Below are positions 50,352 through 59,211 of a stretch of 64,000 nucleotides of DNA, one piece after another. The notes beneath the pieces are model-generated. The model did no database searches. It worked only from the letters and a program-made list of their open reading frames with translations, and was not told the origin of the DNA. The stretch lies in assembly GCF_016775475.1 (NCBI RefSeq), contig NZ_JAEUXJ010000005.1, positions 124,001-188,000 on the forward strand, written 5' to 3'. This DNA comes from Belnapia mucosa. GTDB taxonomy: Bacteria; Pseudomonadota; Alphaproteobacteria; Acetobacterales; Acetobacteraceae. The position numbers and the translations under genes are program-made. The stretch's first letter is position 1; each line of letters starts with the position of its first letter.

Positions 50352-51376
50352 GCGGCCGGCCTCCAGCTCGCCAGCTTCGGATCGACCATCGCCAGGATCT
50401 TCGGCGCGAAGCAATCCTCGGGCGCCGGCGCGGCCGGGATGCGCTTGATGTTCATCGCCCATTCGCTCTGGAAGCGGTGGCTGGCGATGAGGGAGGGCGT
50501 GATGCCGAGGGCATATTTGTTGGCGTTCACCATCACCGCCAGCGCCTCGGCATCGACGCGCAGCACGCGTTGCAGGGCGGTCATCGCCCGCGGCCGGTCG
50601 TCATTGATGATGCTGGTCGCCTTCAGGAGCGCGCGCAGCAGGGCGGCCAGGGTGTTCGGCTTGCCCTCGATCCACTCATTTGTCGCCATCAGCGTCGAGT
50701 GGTTGTAGAGGGGCTTGTTGTCCTCCGGCATCACCTGGGGCTGACCGGTGACATAGAGCGTGCCGCCAGTGCAGTACATGGTCCCGCCCATGCCGACCAG
50801 GCGGAACAGGTTGGGCTGCCAGCCGAGCAGGCCATGCACATCGCCCTTGCTGGCGGCGACCACGCCTTCCGACTGGTTCATGTTCACCAGCGTGATCTTC
50901 GACTGGTCGAAGCCGAACATGTCGGCCAGCTTCGCCAGCAGCACCACCTGGGAATTGCCCTGGGTGAAGGCCAGCCGCTTGCCCTCCAGCTCCTTCGGGG
51001 AGGCGAGCTTGACGCCGGGGCTGAGCACGAAACCCTGGGTCTCGGCGATATCGGCCAGCGCGGTGATGGTGCGGATCGGCAGCTTCTGCCCGCCGAAGAC
51101 TACCTGGGTGAAGCTGCCGCCGACGCCGATCGGGGCCGAACCGCCGCCCATGATCGTCAGCACATCGCCCGCCGATTGCGTCCAGCGGATGGTGACCTCC
51201 AGCCCCTGTTCCTTGAACAGGCCGAGCTGGTCGGCGACGGCCAGCTGCGCGCCGAGCTGCGGGTCGCGCACGCCGATGATCTCGACCGCGCTCTGCTCGA
51301 TTCCGGCGGCGTGCAGGAAGCCTGGCGTGGCGAGGCCGGCAAGGGCGCCGAGGGCGGCGCGGCGGGTGGTCTGCAT
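50348..51376 (-). CDS. NitT/TauT-type substrate-binding protein, first paralogue, 342 aa
   Basis: The leader MQTTRRAALGALAGLATPGF carries a twin-arginine-like pair. The mature protein has IGVRDPQLGAQLAVADQLGL, FKEQGLEVTIRWTQSAGDVL, and GKRLAFTQGNSQVVLLAKLAD, the same positions as in the next gene. The two differ in the middle lobe (LLGWQPNLFRLV versus LQSWQPFLYRLT), where ligand contacts usually lie. It follows the RutA-like gene by 11 bases and its stop overlaps the paralogue's start by ATGA. Confidence 0.92.
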   Translation of the reverse strand: MQTTRRAALGALAGLATPGFLHAAGIEQSAVEIIGVRDPQLGAQLAVADQLGLFKEQGLEVTIRWTQSAGDVLTIMGGGSAPIGVGGSFTQVVFGGQKLPIRTITALADIAETQGFVLSPGVKLASPKELEGKRLAFTQGNSQVVLLAKLADMFGFDQSKITLVNMNQSEGVVAASKGDVHGLLGWQPNLFRLVGMGGTMYCTGGTLYVTGQPQVMPEDNKPLYNHSTLMATNEWIEGKPNTLAALLRALLKATSIINDDRPRAMTALQRVLRVDAEALAVMVNANKYALGITPSLIASHRFQSEWAMNIKRIPAAPAPEDCFAPKILAMVDPKLASWRPAA

Positions 51377-51387
51377 CTCGTCTCTCC

Positions 51388-52464
51388 TCAGGCCGCGGCC
51401 AGCAGATGGGCGCGGCTTTTCATCAGCGGCTGGATGCGGGTGCCGAACTGCTCCATCCCGATGACGAAGTCGTCGAAGGTCAGCATCACCCCGCGCAGGC
51501 CAGGGATCTCCGACATCTCGTCCAGCAGCCGCGCGACGGTGGCGTAGCTGCCGACGAAGACGCCCTGATTGGTCGGGTTGCCGCCCTGCAGCTTCATCCG
51601 GTTGGCGGTGGCATAGGGGTCGGTGGTCTTGTCGGCGCCGGCCTGCTCGTTCCGCCAGGCCATGGCCTCGTGGTCGATGCCGTCGCAATAGTGCTGCCAC
51701 TTGGCCATCGCCGCCTCATCGGTCTCGTCGGCGATGACCATCTGCATCACCAGCGCGCCGACATCGCGACCCGTCTCCGCCGTCGCCGCGGTGAGGCGAG
51801 CGATGGAGGACGCGACGCGCTGCGGCTCGTTCACGCCGAAGCCGACGCAGAAATTGTAGTCGCCATATTCAGCGGCGAAGCGGGTGCCCTTGTCCGACTG
51901 CGCGGCGCAGATGATCGGGATGCGCGCGGAGGGCTGCGGCAGGAGCTGGCAATCCTCCATCTGGAAGAAGCGGCCGCGAAAATTGCTCTCGCCATGCTCC
52001 CAGAGCTCGCGCATGACCTCGACATATTCGGCGCAGTATTGGTAGCGGTTGTTGAAATGCTCCGTGCCCGGCCAGATGCCCATCTGGCTGTATTCCGCCT
52101 TCTGCCAGCCGGAGACGATGTTCACCCCGAAGCGGCCCGGCGCGATGCTGTCGATCGTCACCGCCATGCGGGCGGCGACCGGCGGCGGCATGGTCAGCAC
52201 CGCAATCGAGGCAAAGAGCTTGATCCGGCTGGTGACCGAGGCAAGGCCGGCCATCAGGGTGAAGCTCTCGAGCCCATAGTCCCAGAAGCGGCTCGGCCCG
52301 CCGAAGCCGTGGAACTTGATCATCGAGAGGGCGAAATCGAGCCCGTAGCGCTCGGCTGCCTGCACGATACGGCGGTTAAGGTCGAAGCTCGGCAGGTATT
52401 GCGGCGAGGTGGTGGAGGTCAGCCAGCCATTGTTGTTGATCGGGATGAAGACGCCGACATCCAT
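51388..52464 (-). CDS. RutA-like flavin-dependent monooxygenase (LLM family), 358 aa
   Basis: The N-terminus MDVGVFIPINNNGWL.STTSPQYLPSF and the segments FALSMIKFHGFGG, WDYGLESFTLMAGLA, SGWQKAEYSQMGIWPG and GSYATVARLLDEM follow E. coli RutA closely. RutA opens the pyrimidine ring with O2 and reduced flavin. The rest of the rut pathway (rutB-F) is not in this neighbourhood; instead the gene leads an operon with an ABC importer having two binding proteins. Substrate may be a pyrimidine or another small heterocycle. Complete; ATG at 52464. Confidence 0.9.
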   Translation of the reverse strand: MDVGVFIPINNNGWLTSTTSPQYLPSFDLNRRIVQAAERYGLDFALSMIKFHGFGGPSRFWDYGLESFTLMAGLASVTSRIKLFASIAVLTMPPPVAARMAVTIDSIAPGRFGVNIVSGWQKAEYSQMGIWPGTEHFNNRYQYCAEYVEVMRELWEHGESNFRGRFFQMEDCQLLPQPSARIPIICAAQSDKGTRFAAEYGDYNFCVGFGVNEPQRVASSIARLTAATAETGRDVGALVMQMVIADETDEAAMAKWQHYCDGIDHEAMAWRNEQAGADKTTDPYATANRMKLQGGNPTNQGVFVGSYATVARLLDEMSEIPGLRGVMLTFDDFVIGMEQFGTRIQPLMKSRAHLLAAA

Positions 52465-52529
52465 GGCAGGGGCCTTTCGGGGGGCGTATGCGGTGCCGCA
52501 TCAGACGCCCAGCCGGCCCTGGGCTCAAT

Positions 52530-52582
52530 GCCCAAACCCGCAGCAAAATCAGGCTTGCGGCGTTGATCCGCCCAAACCCGCA
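52530..52582. promoter_or_regulatory. Two 13-bp direct repeats upstream of the RutA-like operon
   Basis: GCCCAAACCCGCA occurs at 52530-52542 and again at 52570-52582, a 40-base period equal to about four helix turns. Both lie between the terminator of the acyltransferase gene and the ATG of the RutA-like gene (66 and 106 bases upstream), a good place for a dimeric regulator. Confidence 0.5.
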
Positions 52583-52604
52583 TCATCAAGCCCGAATTGC
52601 CGCC

Positions 52605-52636
52605 TAAAAAAACGCCCGTAACTCCTTCCTTACGGG
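52605..52636 (-). terminator. Intrinsic terminator of the acyltransferase gene, containing its stop codon
   Basis: On the minus strand CCCGTAA and TTACGGG form a seven-pair stem with loop GGAAGGAG, then CG and seven Ts. The TAA of the stem is the acyltransferase stop codon, so translation and transcription end within the same structure. It insulates the RutA-like operon from the upstream gene. Confidence 0.88.
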
Positions 52637-53286
52637 TCGTTGACGGCGCCCAGGCTCTGCACCACCTGCGCCGGGTTGCCGGCTGCCAGCACATGCGGCG
52701 GCAGGTCATGGGTGACGACGCTGCCGGCGCCGACCACCGTGCCCTCGCCTACCGTCACCCCGGCCAGGACGATCACCCGGGCGCAGAGCCAGACATCGTC
52801 CTTGAGGACAATCGGGCGGCAGCGCGCCATCGGCGGCGGCTGGCCGGCGGCACGCGCCCGCGCATCCAGCGCATGCAACGGATGGCCGGCGAGGAGACAG
52901 CCGCCGGACAGCCGGACATGCCGGCCGATCCGCACCTGCGTGCCGAGCGTGATCGTGCAGCCCGGCCCGATCTCGGCATGGTCGCCGATCTCAAGCAGCG
53001 GCGTCGCCTCGGAGACGGGCCAGCCGGCCAGGGTGACGTCGCGGCCGATGCGAACCTCCCGGCCGAGCCGCAGGCGCAGCGAGCCGACGACCCGCGGAAC
53101 GCCGCCTTCCAGCCACAGCCCGTGCGCCGGCGTTTCCGACCGGGTGCTGAAGGCGGGTTGCCACCAGAGCCGCCGCAGCACGCGATCCAGCAGCCGGCGA
53201 CTATCGCCCAGCCCGCCATGCAACACGCTGGTCACGGAGGAGCGTCGCTCCGGGCCGGGCGACAGAGGTCTGCCATGCTGAGTCAT
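52630..53286 (-). CDS. Left-handed beta-helix (hexapeptide) acyltransferase, 218 aa
   Basis: Trimeric acetyl-CoA-dependent acyltransferase of the LacA/WbbJ group. Hexapeptide strands are LRLGREVRIGRDVTLAG, EIGDHAEIGPGCTITLGTQV, and RIGRHVRLSGGCLLAGHPLH with the catalytic His, then IVLKDDVWLCARVIVLAGVTV and EGTVVGAGSVVTHDLPPH. The N-terminal 65 residues are not recognised. Acceptor is likely a cell-surface sugar. It is divergent from the class II aldolase. Confidence 0.92.
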   Translation of the reverse strand: MTQHGRPLSPGPERRSSVTSVLHGGLGDSRRLLDRVLRRLWWQPAFSTRSETPAHGLWLEGGVPRVVGSLRLRLGREVRIGRDVTLAGWPVSEATPLLEIGDHAEIGPGCTITLGTQVRIGRHVRLSGGCLLAGHPLHALDARARAAGQPPPMARCRPIVLKDDVWLCARVIVLAGVTVGEGTVVGAGSVVTHDLPPHVLAAGNPAQVVQSLGAVNDP

Positions 53287-53439
53287 GAGGCTTCGGTGGG
53301 TCCGGTGGTCGATGCGGGGATGGCTGCAAGCCTCGTGCCCATCTCCGGTTAAGGACGAGTGAGCAATTGTGGCGTCTTGCATGATACCGTTCCGCTTGGT
53401 TGCAGAAAGCGTTGCAGCTGGCGAGCGGGGGCGGGGGTG

Positions 53440-54069
53440 ATGCAAGCGGAATTGATCGCGGCGGCGCAGGCATTGGACGCGCTCGGCTTCATGCCGAGCA
53501 AGTCGGGCAACCTCTCCTGCCGGACCGAGCGCGGCTGCCTGATCACCCCGGCCGGCCTGCCCTATGCCGAGACCGGGCCGGAGGATCTGGTGGAGGTGGC
53601 GCCGGATGGCAGCGTCCTGGGCGGGCATCGCCGCCCCTCTTCGGAATGGCGGCTGCACATGGCGATCTATGCGGCGCGGCCCGAGGCCGGGGCGGTGGTC
53701 CATACCCACAGCCCCTTCGCCACCGCGCTGTCCTGCGCGCGGCAGCCCATCCCGCCCTTCCACTACATGATCGCCCTCGCCGGCGGGGCGGATATCCGCT
53801 GCTCCGCCTATGCGACCTTCGGCACCGCGGCCCTGGCCGAGGCCACGATCGCGGCGCTGGAGGGACGGCGGGCGGCGCTGCTGGCCAATCACGGCGCGGT
53901 CGCGATCGGGAAGAGCTTGGCCGGGGCCCAGACGCTGGCGATGGAGGTGGAGAATCTGGCCCGGCAATACCTGGCGCTGCGCGCCGCCGGCCTGCCGCCC
54001 GTCCTGCTGACCGAGGCCGAATTGCGGGAGGTCTTCGCGCAATTCGGCGACTACGGCCGGCTTACCTGA
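53440..54069 (+). CDS. Class II aldolase / adducin-family (fuculose-1-phosphate aldolase-like), 209 aa
   Basis: Zinc-dependent aldolase or epimerase. It has KSGNLSCRTERGCLITPAG near the N-terminus, SSEWRLHMAIYAARP with the Glu, VVHTHSPFATALSC with the zinc His pair, and ALLANHGAVAIG, another zinc His, in the order of FucA and MtnB proteins. Start ATG at 53440 follows GGGGGTG and has a GTG directly before it. Substrate not identifiable. Overlaps the convergent gene by eight bases. Confidence 0.93.
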   Translation: MQAELIAAAQALDALGFMPSKSGNLSCRTERGCLITPAGLPYAETGPEDLVEVAPDGSVLGGHRRPSSEWRLHMAIYAARPEAGAVVHTHSPFATALSCARQPIPPFHYMIALAGGADIRCSAYATFGTAALAEATIAALEGRRAALLANHGAVAIGKSLAGAQTLAMEVENLARQYLALRAAGLPPVLLTEAELREVFAQFGDYGRLT

Positions 54070-54643
54070 AGTTCAGCTCGCGGATCGAACAGGTCTCGAC
54101 CCGACGCCGCTCCAGCGCCCTTCCATCGGCATAGACCACCCGGATATCGACGGTGCAGCTGCGGCCGGCGGGGAGGTTCACCGGCATGCTCGCGCCCGGC
54201 GGCAGCGTGCCGCGGCCCAGCCGGTCCGGCCCCCAATTCTGGTCGGTGCTGAGCGAGACATAGAGCTCGTTCACCACCACGCCGCTGCTGTTGATGAATT
54301 GGAAGCTTGGGTCGCCGCCCCCGGCCGGCCCACCGCCCCAGACCACGCGGGACAGGCTGCAGGCATTCACCTGCCGGCGCTCCTCGGCCCGGCCACCCTG
54401 ATAGACCACGCGGATATCCAGCACGCAGTCCGAGAGCTGCGGCACGATCCAGACGCTCTGCCCGGGCGGCAGCACATTCTGCCCGAGCACGTCCGAGCCC
54501 CAATTCGTCAGGCGGGAGGGCGAGACGAAGACCTGCTCGATGGTCTGGCCGGTGCTGTTCACCAGATTGAAGCGGTTCTGCGCCGCCGCCGGGAGGACAG
54601 AGGCCAGCAACAGGCCGAGGACGAGCAGGATCCGGGTTCGCAT
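54062..54643 (-). CDS. Exported protein with two copies of an unnamed NxTG/WG/Cys-Cys module, 193 aa
   Basis: A signal peptide (MRTRILLVLGLLLASVLPAAA) precedes two homologous modules (about 25-96 and 114-186). Both have F-x-hydrophobic-N-S-[ST]-G, a WG-x-D-x-LG segment, LPPG, then C-x-x-DIRVVY..GRA.ERR..V..C. Cysteines at 73/95 and 163/185 probably pair within each module. A third copy with the same marks opens the trypsin-like protease encoded at 14205-15269. No enzyme residues are seen; a carbohydrate or protein-binding role is a guess. The start at 54643 is chosen for the signal peptide. Confidence 0.88.
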   Translation of the reverse strand: MRTRILLVLGLLLASVLPAAAQNRFNLVNSTGQTIEQVFVSPSRLTNWGSDVLGQNVLPPGQSVWIVPQLSDCVLDIRVVYQGGRAEERRQVNACSLSRVVWGGGPAGGGDPSFQFINSSGVVVNELYVSLSTDQNWGPDRLGRGTLPPGASMPVNLPAGRSCTVDIRVVYADGRALERRRVETCSIRELNFR

Positions 54644-54803
54644 CAAGGGTTTCCTCCAACGCTTCGCAACTTTACGCGATTCTACCATGCCGGACAGGTT
54701 TCGTTACAGCCACGGCGGCGTGACGACGGTGGGGTGGATGAAACCGTAGGGCTCCCCCATCCGGCGATATCGTCGCGCCGCGTTCTGGTTTAGCCTCGCT
54801 GCG

Positions 54804-56495
54804 ATGCAGCGCCCTGCCCCGCCCCCCCTTCGCCTCGCCCTCCTCGCCGCCGCGCTCCTCTCGGCCTGCGCCGCCAGCGGCGTGCCCGGCGGGTCGCGCG
54901 GCGACAATTCGGGCGCCTTCGGCGCCTATCTCGCCGGCCGCTTCGCTGCGGCCGAGACGGACACAAGGGTGGCGGCGGACAATATGCTGGCCGCGCTGAA
55001 GGCCGATCCCGACCAGCCGGAGGTGCTGAACCGCGCCTTCCTCGCTACGCTACTGGACGGCCGTCCGGAGGCGCTGCGCCTGGCCCGGCGACTGGGAGAC
55101 AACCCGGCGGCCAATCTTCTGCTGGCCGGCGCCGATGTGCAGGCGGCGCGCTGGGACCGGGCGGAGGCGCGGATGCGCGCGCTCGGCCGCAGCGGCCCGG
55201 TGCAGGTGTTGCAGCCGGTGCTGCTGGCCTGGGTGCAATTCGGCCGCGGCCAGCCCGACCAGGCGCTGGCGACGCTGCGGCCGCTGGTCGAGGGCAACCG
55301 GCTGCGGGCGCTGAACGCGCTGCATGCCGCCCTCATCGCCGATCTCGCCGGCCGGCCGCGCGATGCCGAACGCTATGCCCGCATGGCCGTCGCCGACCAG
55401 CCGCAGCCGCCCTGGCGGCTCTCGGTCCTGGCCGCCGGCGTGCTGAGCCGCACCGGCCATGGGGCGGAAGCGCAGCGGCTGCTGGATGCGGTGCTGGCCG
55501 GCGGCGACGATGCGGCCCTGGCGGCAACCCCGGCCAATCGCCGGCAGGCCCTGGCGGCGCGCGGCGTCGCCTCCCCGGCGGATGGCATTGCCGAGGCCTA
55601 TACGGCACTGGCCGGCGCGCTGCGCGGCCAGGGCTCCAATGATTTCGCGCTGATCCTGGCCCAGCTCTCGCTGCGCCTGCGGCCGGGCTTCGCCCCGGCC
55701 CTGGTGCTCTCGGCGGATGTGCTGGCGGATCAGGACCATGTCCCGGCGGCGCTCGACCGGCTGGAGCAGGTCGGGGCCGAGGATCCGCTGGCGCCGGTCG
55801 TCGCGCTGCGCCGGGCCACGCTGCTGGACCGCCTCGACCGCACGGAGGACGCGGTGACGCTGCTGCGCGGCCTTGCGGCTGCCAACCCGACCCTGCCGCA
55901 GCCCGCCGCCCGGCTCGGCGACCTCCTCCGCCGGCGGGATCGCTTCGCCGAAGCGGCCGAGGCCTATGACCAGGCGCTGGCCCGCAGCGGGCCGGTGGAT
56001 GCCACGGACTGGCCACTGTTCTACGCCCGCGGCATCGCCCGCGATCGCGCCGGCGCCGCCGCCGGGGCCGAGGCCGATCTGCTGCGCGCGCTGGAGCTGG
56101 CGCCGGAGCAGCCCTATGTCCTGAACTATCTCGGCTATACCTGGGCCGAGCAGGGCAAGAATCTGGACCGCGCCAAGGCCATGCTGCTGCGCGCGACCGA
56201 GCTGAAGCCGCAGGACGGCAACATCGCCGACAGCCTCGGCTGGGTCCTCTTCCGCCTCGGCAACCTGCCCGAGGCGGTGACCTGGCTGGAGAAATCGGTC
56301 GAGCTGGAGCCGCGCAGCAGCGTCATCAACGACCATCTGGGCGATGCCTATTGGGCGGCGGGCCGGCAGCGGGAGGCGCAGTTCCAGTGGCGCCGGGCCC
56401 TGGCCCTCGACCCCGAGGCGGTCGAGATCGTGAAGATCGAGCAGAAGCTGCGGGACGGGCTGCCGGGCTACCCCTCTTCCACCGCCCAGCGCTGA
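54804..56495 (+). CDS. TPR-repeat lipoprotein, 563 aa
   Basis: A lipoprotein signal ends in the lipobox LLSAC with Cys22. Many tetratricopeptide repeats follow; clear ones are near the C-terminus, such as [40 protein letters not shown] and [20 protein letters not shown]. The pattern is that of alphaproteobacterial outer-membrane TPR proteins that organise envelope complexes. It ends just before ispE (eight bases) and the two may be cotranscribed, a pairing seen in related bacteria. Confidence 0.92.
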   Translation: MQRPAPPPLRLALLAAALLSACAASGVPGGSRGDNSGAFGAYLAGRFAAAETDTRVAADNMLAALKADPDQPEVLNRAFLATLLDGRPEALRLARRLGDNPAANLLLAGADVQAARWDRAEARMRALGRSGPVQVLQPVLLAWVQFGRGQPDQALATLRPLVEGNRLRALNALHAALIADLAGRPRDAERYARMAVADQPQPPWRLSVLAAGVLSRTGHGAEAQRLLDAVLAGGDDAALAATPANRRQALAARGVASPADGIAEAYTALAGALRGQGSNDFALILAQLSLRLRPGFAPALVLSADVLADQDHVPAALDRLEQVGAEDPLAPVVALRRATLLDRLDRTEDAVTLLRGLAAANPTLPQPAARLGDLLRRRDRFAEAAEAYDQALARSGPVDATDWPLFYARGIARDRAGAAAGAEADLLRALELAPEQPYVLNYLGYTWAEQGKNLDRAKAMLLRATELKPQDGNIADSLGWVLFRLGNLPEAVTWLEKSVELEPRSSVINDHLGDAYWAAGRQREAQFQWRRALALDPEAVEIVKIEQKLRDGLPGYPSSTAQR

Positions 56496-56503
56496 GGCCC
56501 TCC

Positions 56504-57352
56504 ATGCTTGGGGAAGCGGCGCCGGCCAAGGTCAATCTCTACCTTCATGTCACCGGCCGGCGGCCGGATGGCTACCATCTGCTCGACAGCCTCGTCGTCT
56601 TCGGGCCGGGGGGCGACGAGCTTGCCGCGGCGCCGGCAGAGGGGCTTTCCCTCAGGGTCGAGGGGCCCTTCGGCGGGGCGCTGGCGGCGGAGCCGGACAA
56701 TCTCGTGCTGCGCGCCGCCCGCGCCCTGGCCGCTGCGGCGGGGCGGGAGGCGGAGGCGGCGCTGACCCTGACCAAGCGCCTGCCGGTCGCCTCCGGCATC
56801 GGCGGCGGCTCCTCGGATGCGGCGGCGGCGCTGCGGCTGCTCGACCGGCTCTGGGACACCGGGCTGGGGGCGGAGAGGCTGGCGGCGATCGCGGCCGGTC
56901 TCGGCGCCGATGTGCCGGTCTGCCTCGCCGTCCGGCCGGCCCGGATGCAGGGCATCGGGGAGGTGTTGCTGCCCGCCCCCACCCTGCCGGAATGCGGGTT
57001 GCTGCTGGTCAATCCCGGCATTGCGCTGGCGACGCCGGCTGTCTTCAAGGCCCGTCAGGGCGGCTTCACCCCGCCGGCGGCGCTGCCCGAAGCCTGGCCG
57101 GACGCGGCGGCGATGGCGGCTGGCCTCGCCGCGCTGCGGAACGACCTCGAGGCGCCGGCCATTGCCCTCTGCCCGCCCGTCGCCGAGGTGCTGGCGGCGC
57201 TGCGCACCCTGCCCGGCTGCCTGCTGGCGCGGATGAGCGGGAGCGGCGCCACCTGCTTCGGCCTCTTCGCCTCGCCGGAGGCGGCCCGGAGCGCGGCCGC
57301 TGCGCTGCCGGGTCCCAGGTGGCGGATGGCGGGCGGTCTGCACCGGGCCTGA
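56504..57352 (+). CDS. ispE: 4-diphosphocytidyl-2-C-methyl-D-erythritol kinase, 282 aa
   Basis: Fourth step of the MEP isoprenoid pathway. GHMP-kinase marks are [20 protein letters not shown] at the N-terminus, the ATP loop [20 protein letters not shown] near residues 92-110, and the late [14 protein letters not shown]. The active-site Lys9-type and Asp residues lie in AKVNL and GADVPVCL. Complete and normal length. Start ATG at 56504. It lies between the TPR lipoprotein and an AGE-family gene, all rightward. Confidence 0.96.
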   Translation: MLGEAAPAKVNLYLHVTGRRPDGYHLLDSLVVFGPGGDELAAAPAEGLSLRVEGPFGGALAAEPDNLVLRAARALAAAAGREAEAALTLTKRLPVASGIGGGSSDAAAALRLLDRLWDTGLGAERLAAIAAGLGADVPVCLAVRPARMQGIGEVLLPAPTLPECGLLLVNPGIALATPAVFKARQGGFTPPAALPEAWPDAAAMAAGLAALRNDLEAPAIALCPPVAEVLAALRTLPGCLLARMSGSGATCFGLFASPEAARSAAAALPGPRWRMAGGLHRA

Positions 57353-57359
57353 GGCACCG

Positions 57360-58430
57360 GTGCTGGCCCGCGCCGCCGCGGAATACCGCGACTGGATGGA
57401 GCGGGCGGCGCTGCCGCTCTGGGCCGCGACCGGTGGGGCGCGCGGCTTCCTCGAAGAACATGGCCGGCCGGAGGGAGAGGAAGCCACCACCCTCGCCCAG
57501 GCCCGGCAGATCTACGTCTTCGCCCATGCCGCCCTGCTCGGCTGGCCAGCGGGCCTGCCGGCGGCCCGTGCCGCCTGGGCCCTGCTGCGCCGCACCGCCT
57601 GGGAGGATGGCTGGGTCCATGCCGTCCACCGCGCCGGCGGCGTGCTGGACCCGGCGATCGAACTCTACGACCAGGCGCCGGTGCTGCTCGCCCTCGCCTG
57701 GCTGGCCCGCGCGGGCGAGGCGGAGGCAATCCCCTGGGCGCATCGCACGCTGGATGCGGTGGAGGCGCGGCTGACGCTGCCCGGCTCACCCGGCTTCGCC
57801 AACCGGCTGCCGCCCGATCCCGGCCCGCGGCAGCAGAACCCGCATATGCATCTGCTGGAAGCCATGCTGGCCCTGCATGCCGCAACCGGCGAGGCCCGCT
57901 TCGCCCGCCTCGGCCGCGACCTGGTCGCGCTGTTCCGGGACCGGCTCTTCGACCCCGCCACCGGCACGATGGTCGAATATTACGGCCCGGACTGGCAGCG
58001 CCTGCCGGAGCCCTGGCCGGGGCGGCAGGTCTGGCCCGGCCATCTCTGCGAATGGGCCTGGCTGCTGGACCGGGCGGCGGCGCAATTCGGCACCGGCCTC
58101 CGGGCGGAGGCGCGGGCCCTGACCCGCTTCGCCGAGCGCCATGCGACGGAGCCGCGCACCGGCCTGCTGCGCTATGCGGTGACCGAGGAAGGGGTGGCGC
58201 TCGACCCCTCGGTCCAGCTCTGGCCGCAGACCGAGGCGCTGAAGGCGGCGCTGGTGCAGGGCCGGCTGCGGCGGGCCGGGCGCATCCTGCGCGGGCTGCT
58301 CGACCACCACCTGGCGCGGCAGCCGCGCGGCACCTGGATGGAGGAGGCGGACCGGCCGGGACGCATCCCGGCGACCAGCTTCTACCACCTCTTCCTTGCC
58401 TATGCGGAGCTGCGGCGGGTGCTCGGCTGA
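57360..58430 (+). CDS. AGE-family N-acylglucosamine 2-epimerase / mannose isomerase-like, 356 aa
   Basis: An alpha6/alpha6-barrel sugar isomerase. Family features are EEATTLAQARQIYVFAHAAL near residue 40, DQAPVLLALAWLAR, NPHMHLLEAMLALHAATGE, WPGHLCEWAWLLDRAA, with conserved catalytic histidines in the HMHLLEA and GHLCEWAW segments, and ATSFYHLFLAYAEL at the end. Start is GTG at 57360, eight bases after the ispE stop. The last 31 bases overlap the convergent hydrolase gene. Confidence 0.92.
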   Translation: MLARAAAEYRDWMERAALPLWAATGGARGFLEEHGRPEGEEATTLAQARQIYVFAHAALLGWPAGLPAARAAWALLRRTAWEDGWVHAVHRAGGVLDPAIELYDQAPVLLALAWLARAGEAEAIPWAHRTLDAVEARLTLPGSPGFANRLPPDPGPRQQNPHMHLLEAMLALHAATGEARFARLGRDLVALFRDRLFDPATGTMVEYYGPDWQRLPEPWPGRQVWPGHLCEWAWLLDRAAAQFGTGLRAEARALTRFAERHATEPRTGLLRYAVTEEGVALDPSVQLWPQTEALKAALVQGRLRRAGRILRGLLDHHLARQPRGTWMEEADRPGRIPATSFYHLFLAYAELRRVLG

Positions 58431-59209
58431 GCCAGGAAACGCGCGACCTCCTCGATCACCGCTTCCGGCCCTTCGCGATGCGGCACATGGCCGCAACCGG
58501 GCAGCAGCACCATGCGGGATGGGCCTGCGGCCCCGGCCACGATCCGCTCCGGATGCCGCGCCGAGCCATATTCGTCCCGGTCGCCATGCAGGGCGAGAAG
58601 CGGGCAGCGGACCCGCGCCAGATCCGCATCCAGGGTCCAGCCGGCGAACTCAGGCGCCAGCCAGGTGCCGAGCCAGGCCTCCAGCACCCATTCCGCCTTG
58701 GCGCCATGGTATCGCGCCAGGCGCTGCATCTGCGCCGGGTCCCGGAAACCCGCCTCGGCCTCGCGCAGGCCCGCCAGGGTCCGGTCCTCGACGAAGGTCT
58801 GGGCCGAGACGGTGACGAGGGCCGCGCAGCGCTCGGGCAGTCGCGCGGCGGCGCCGACCGCCATGCCGCCGCCGACGCTGTGGCCGAAAGGCACCATGCG
58901 CCCGATGCCGAGTTGCTCGCACAGAGGCAGCAGGCCGGCCTCCGTCTCTCCGCGAATGAAATCCGGCGGCAGGGGGCCGGGATGCGGGTCCGACCGCCCG
59001 AAGCCGAGCCGGTCATAGGCGACGACGCGCCGCCCGAGGGCGGTGGCGAGCGCCGCCGGGAAATCCCGCCAGAGCTCGACGCAGCCGAGCGAGTCATGGA
59101 TCAGGACGACCGTGGGCCCGGCCTCCGCCGCGCTGCCCTCGGGCTGCCAGGACCGGGCGAAGAGCCGGCCTCCCGGCGTCTCGACCCAGTGATCCGCCGC
59201 TTTCGCCAC
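58400..59209 (-). CDS. Alpha/beta hydrolase, 269 aa
   Basis: Serine hydrolase of the alpha/beta fold. The oxyanion segment is VVLIHDSLGCVELWRD and the nucleophile elbow is GHSVGGGMAVG with Ser111, then LALHGDRDEYG for the Asp and LPGCGHVPHREGP for the His. GTG at 59209 is the only start that keeps the conserved N-terminus. The substrate cannot be named. It follows the aminotransferase stop by two bases and is probably cotranscribed with it. Confidence 0.92.
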   Translation of the reverse strand: MAKAADHWVETPGGRLFARSWQPEGSAAEAGPTVVLIHDSLGCVELWRDFPAALATALGRRVVAYDRLGFGRSDPHPGPLPPDFIRGETEAGLLPLCEQLGIGRMVPFGHSVGGGMAVGAAARLPERCAALVTVSAQTFVEDRTLAGLREAEAGFRDPAQMQRLARYHGAKAEWVLEAWLGTWLAPEFAGWTLDADLARVRCPLLALHGDRDEYGSARHPERIVAGAAGPSRMVLLPGCGHVPHREGPEAVIEEVARFLAQPSTRRSSA

Positions 59210-59211
59210 CG

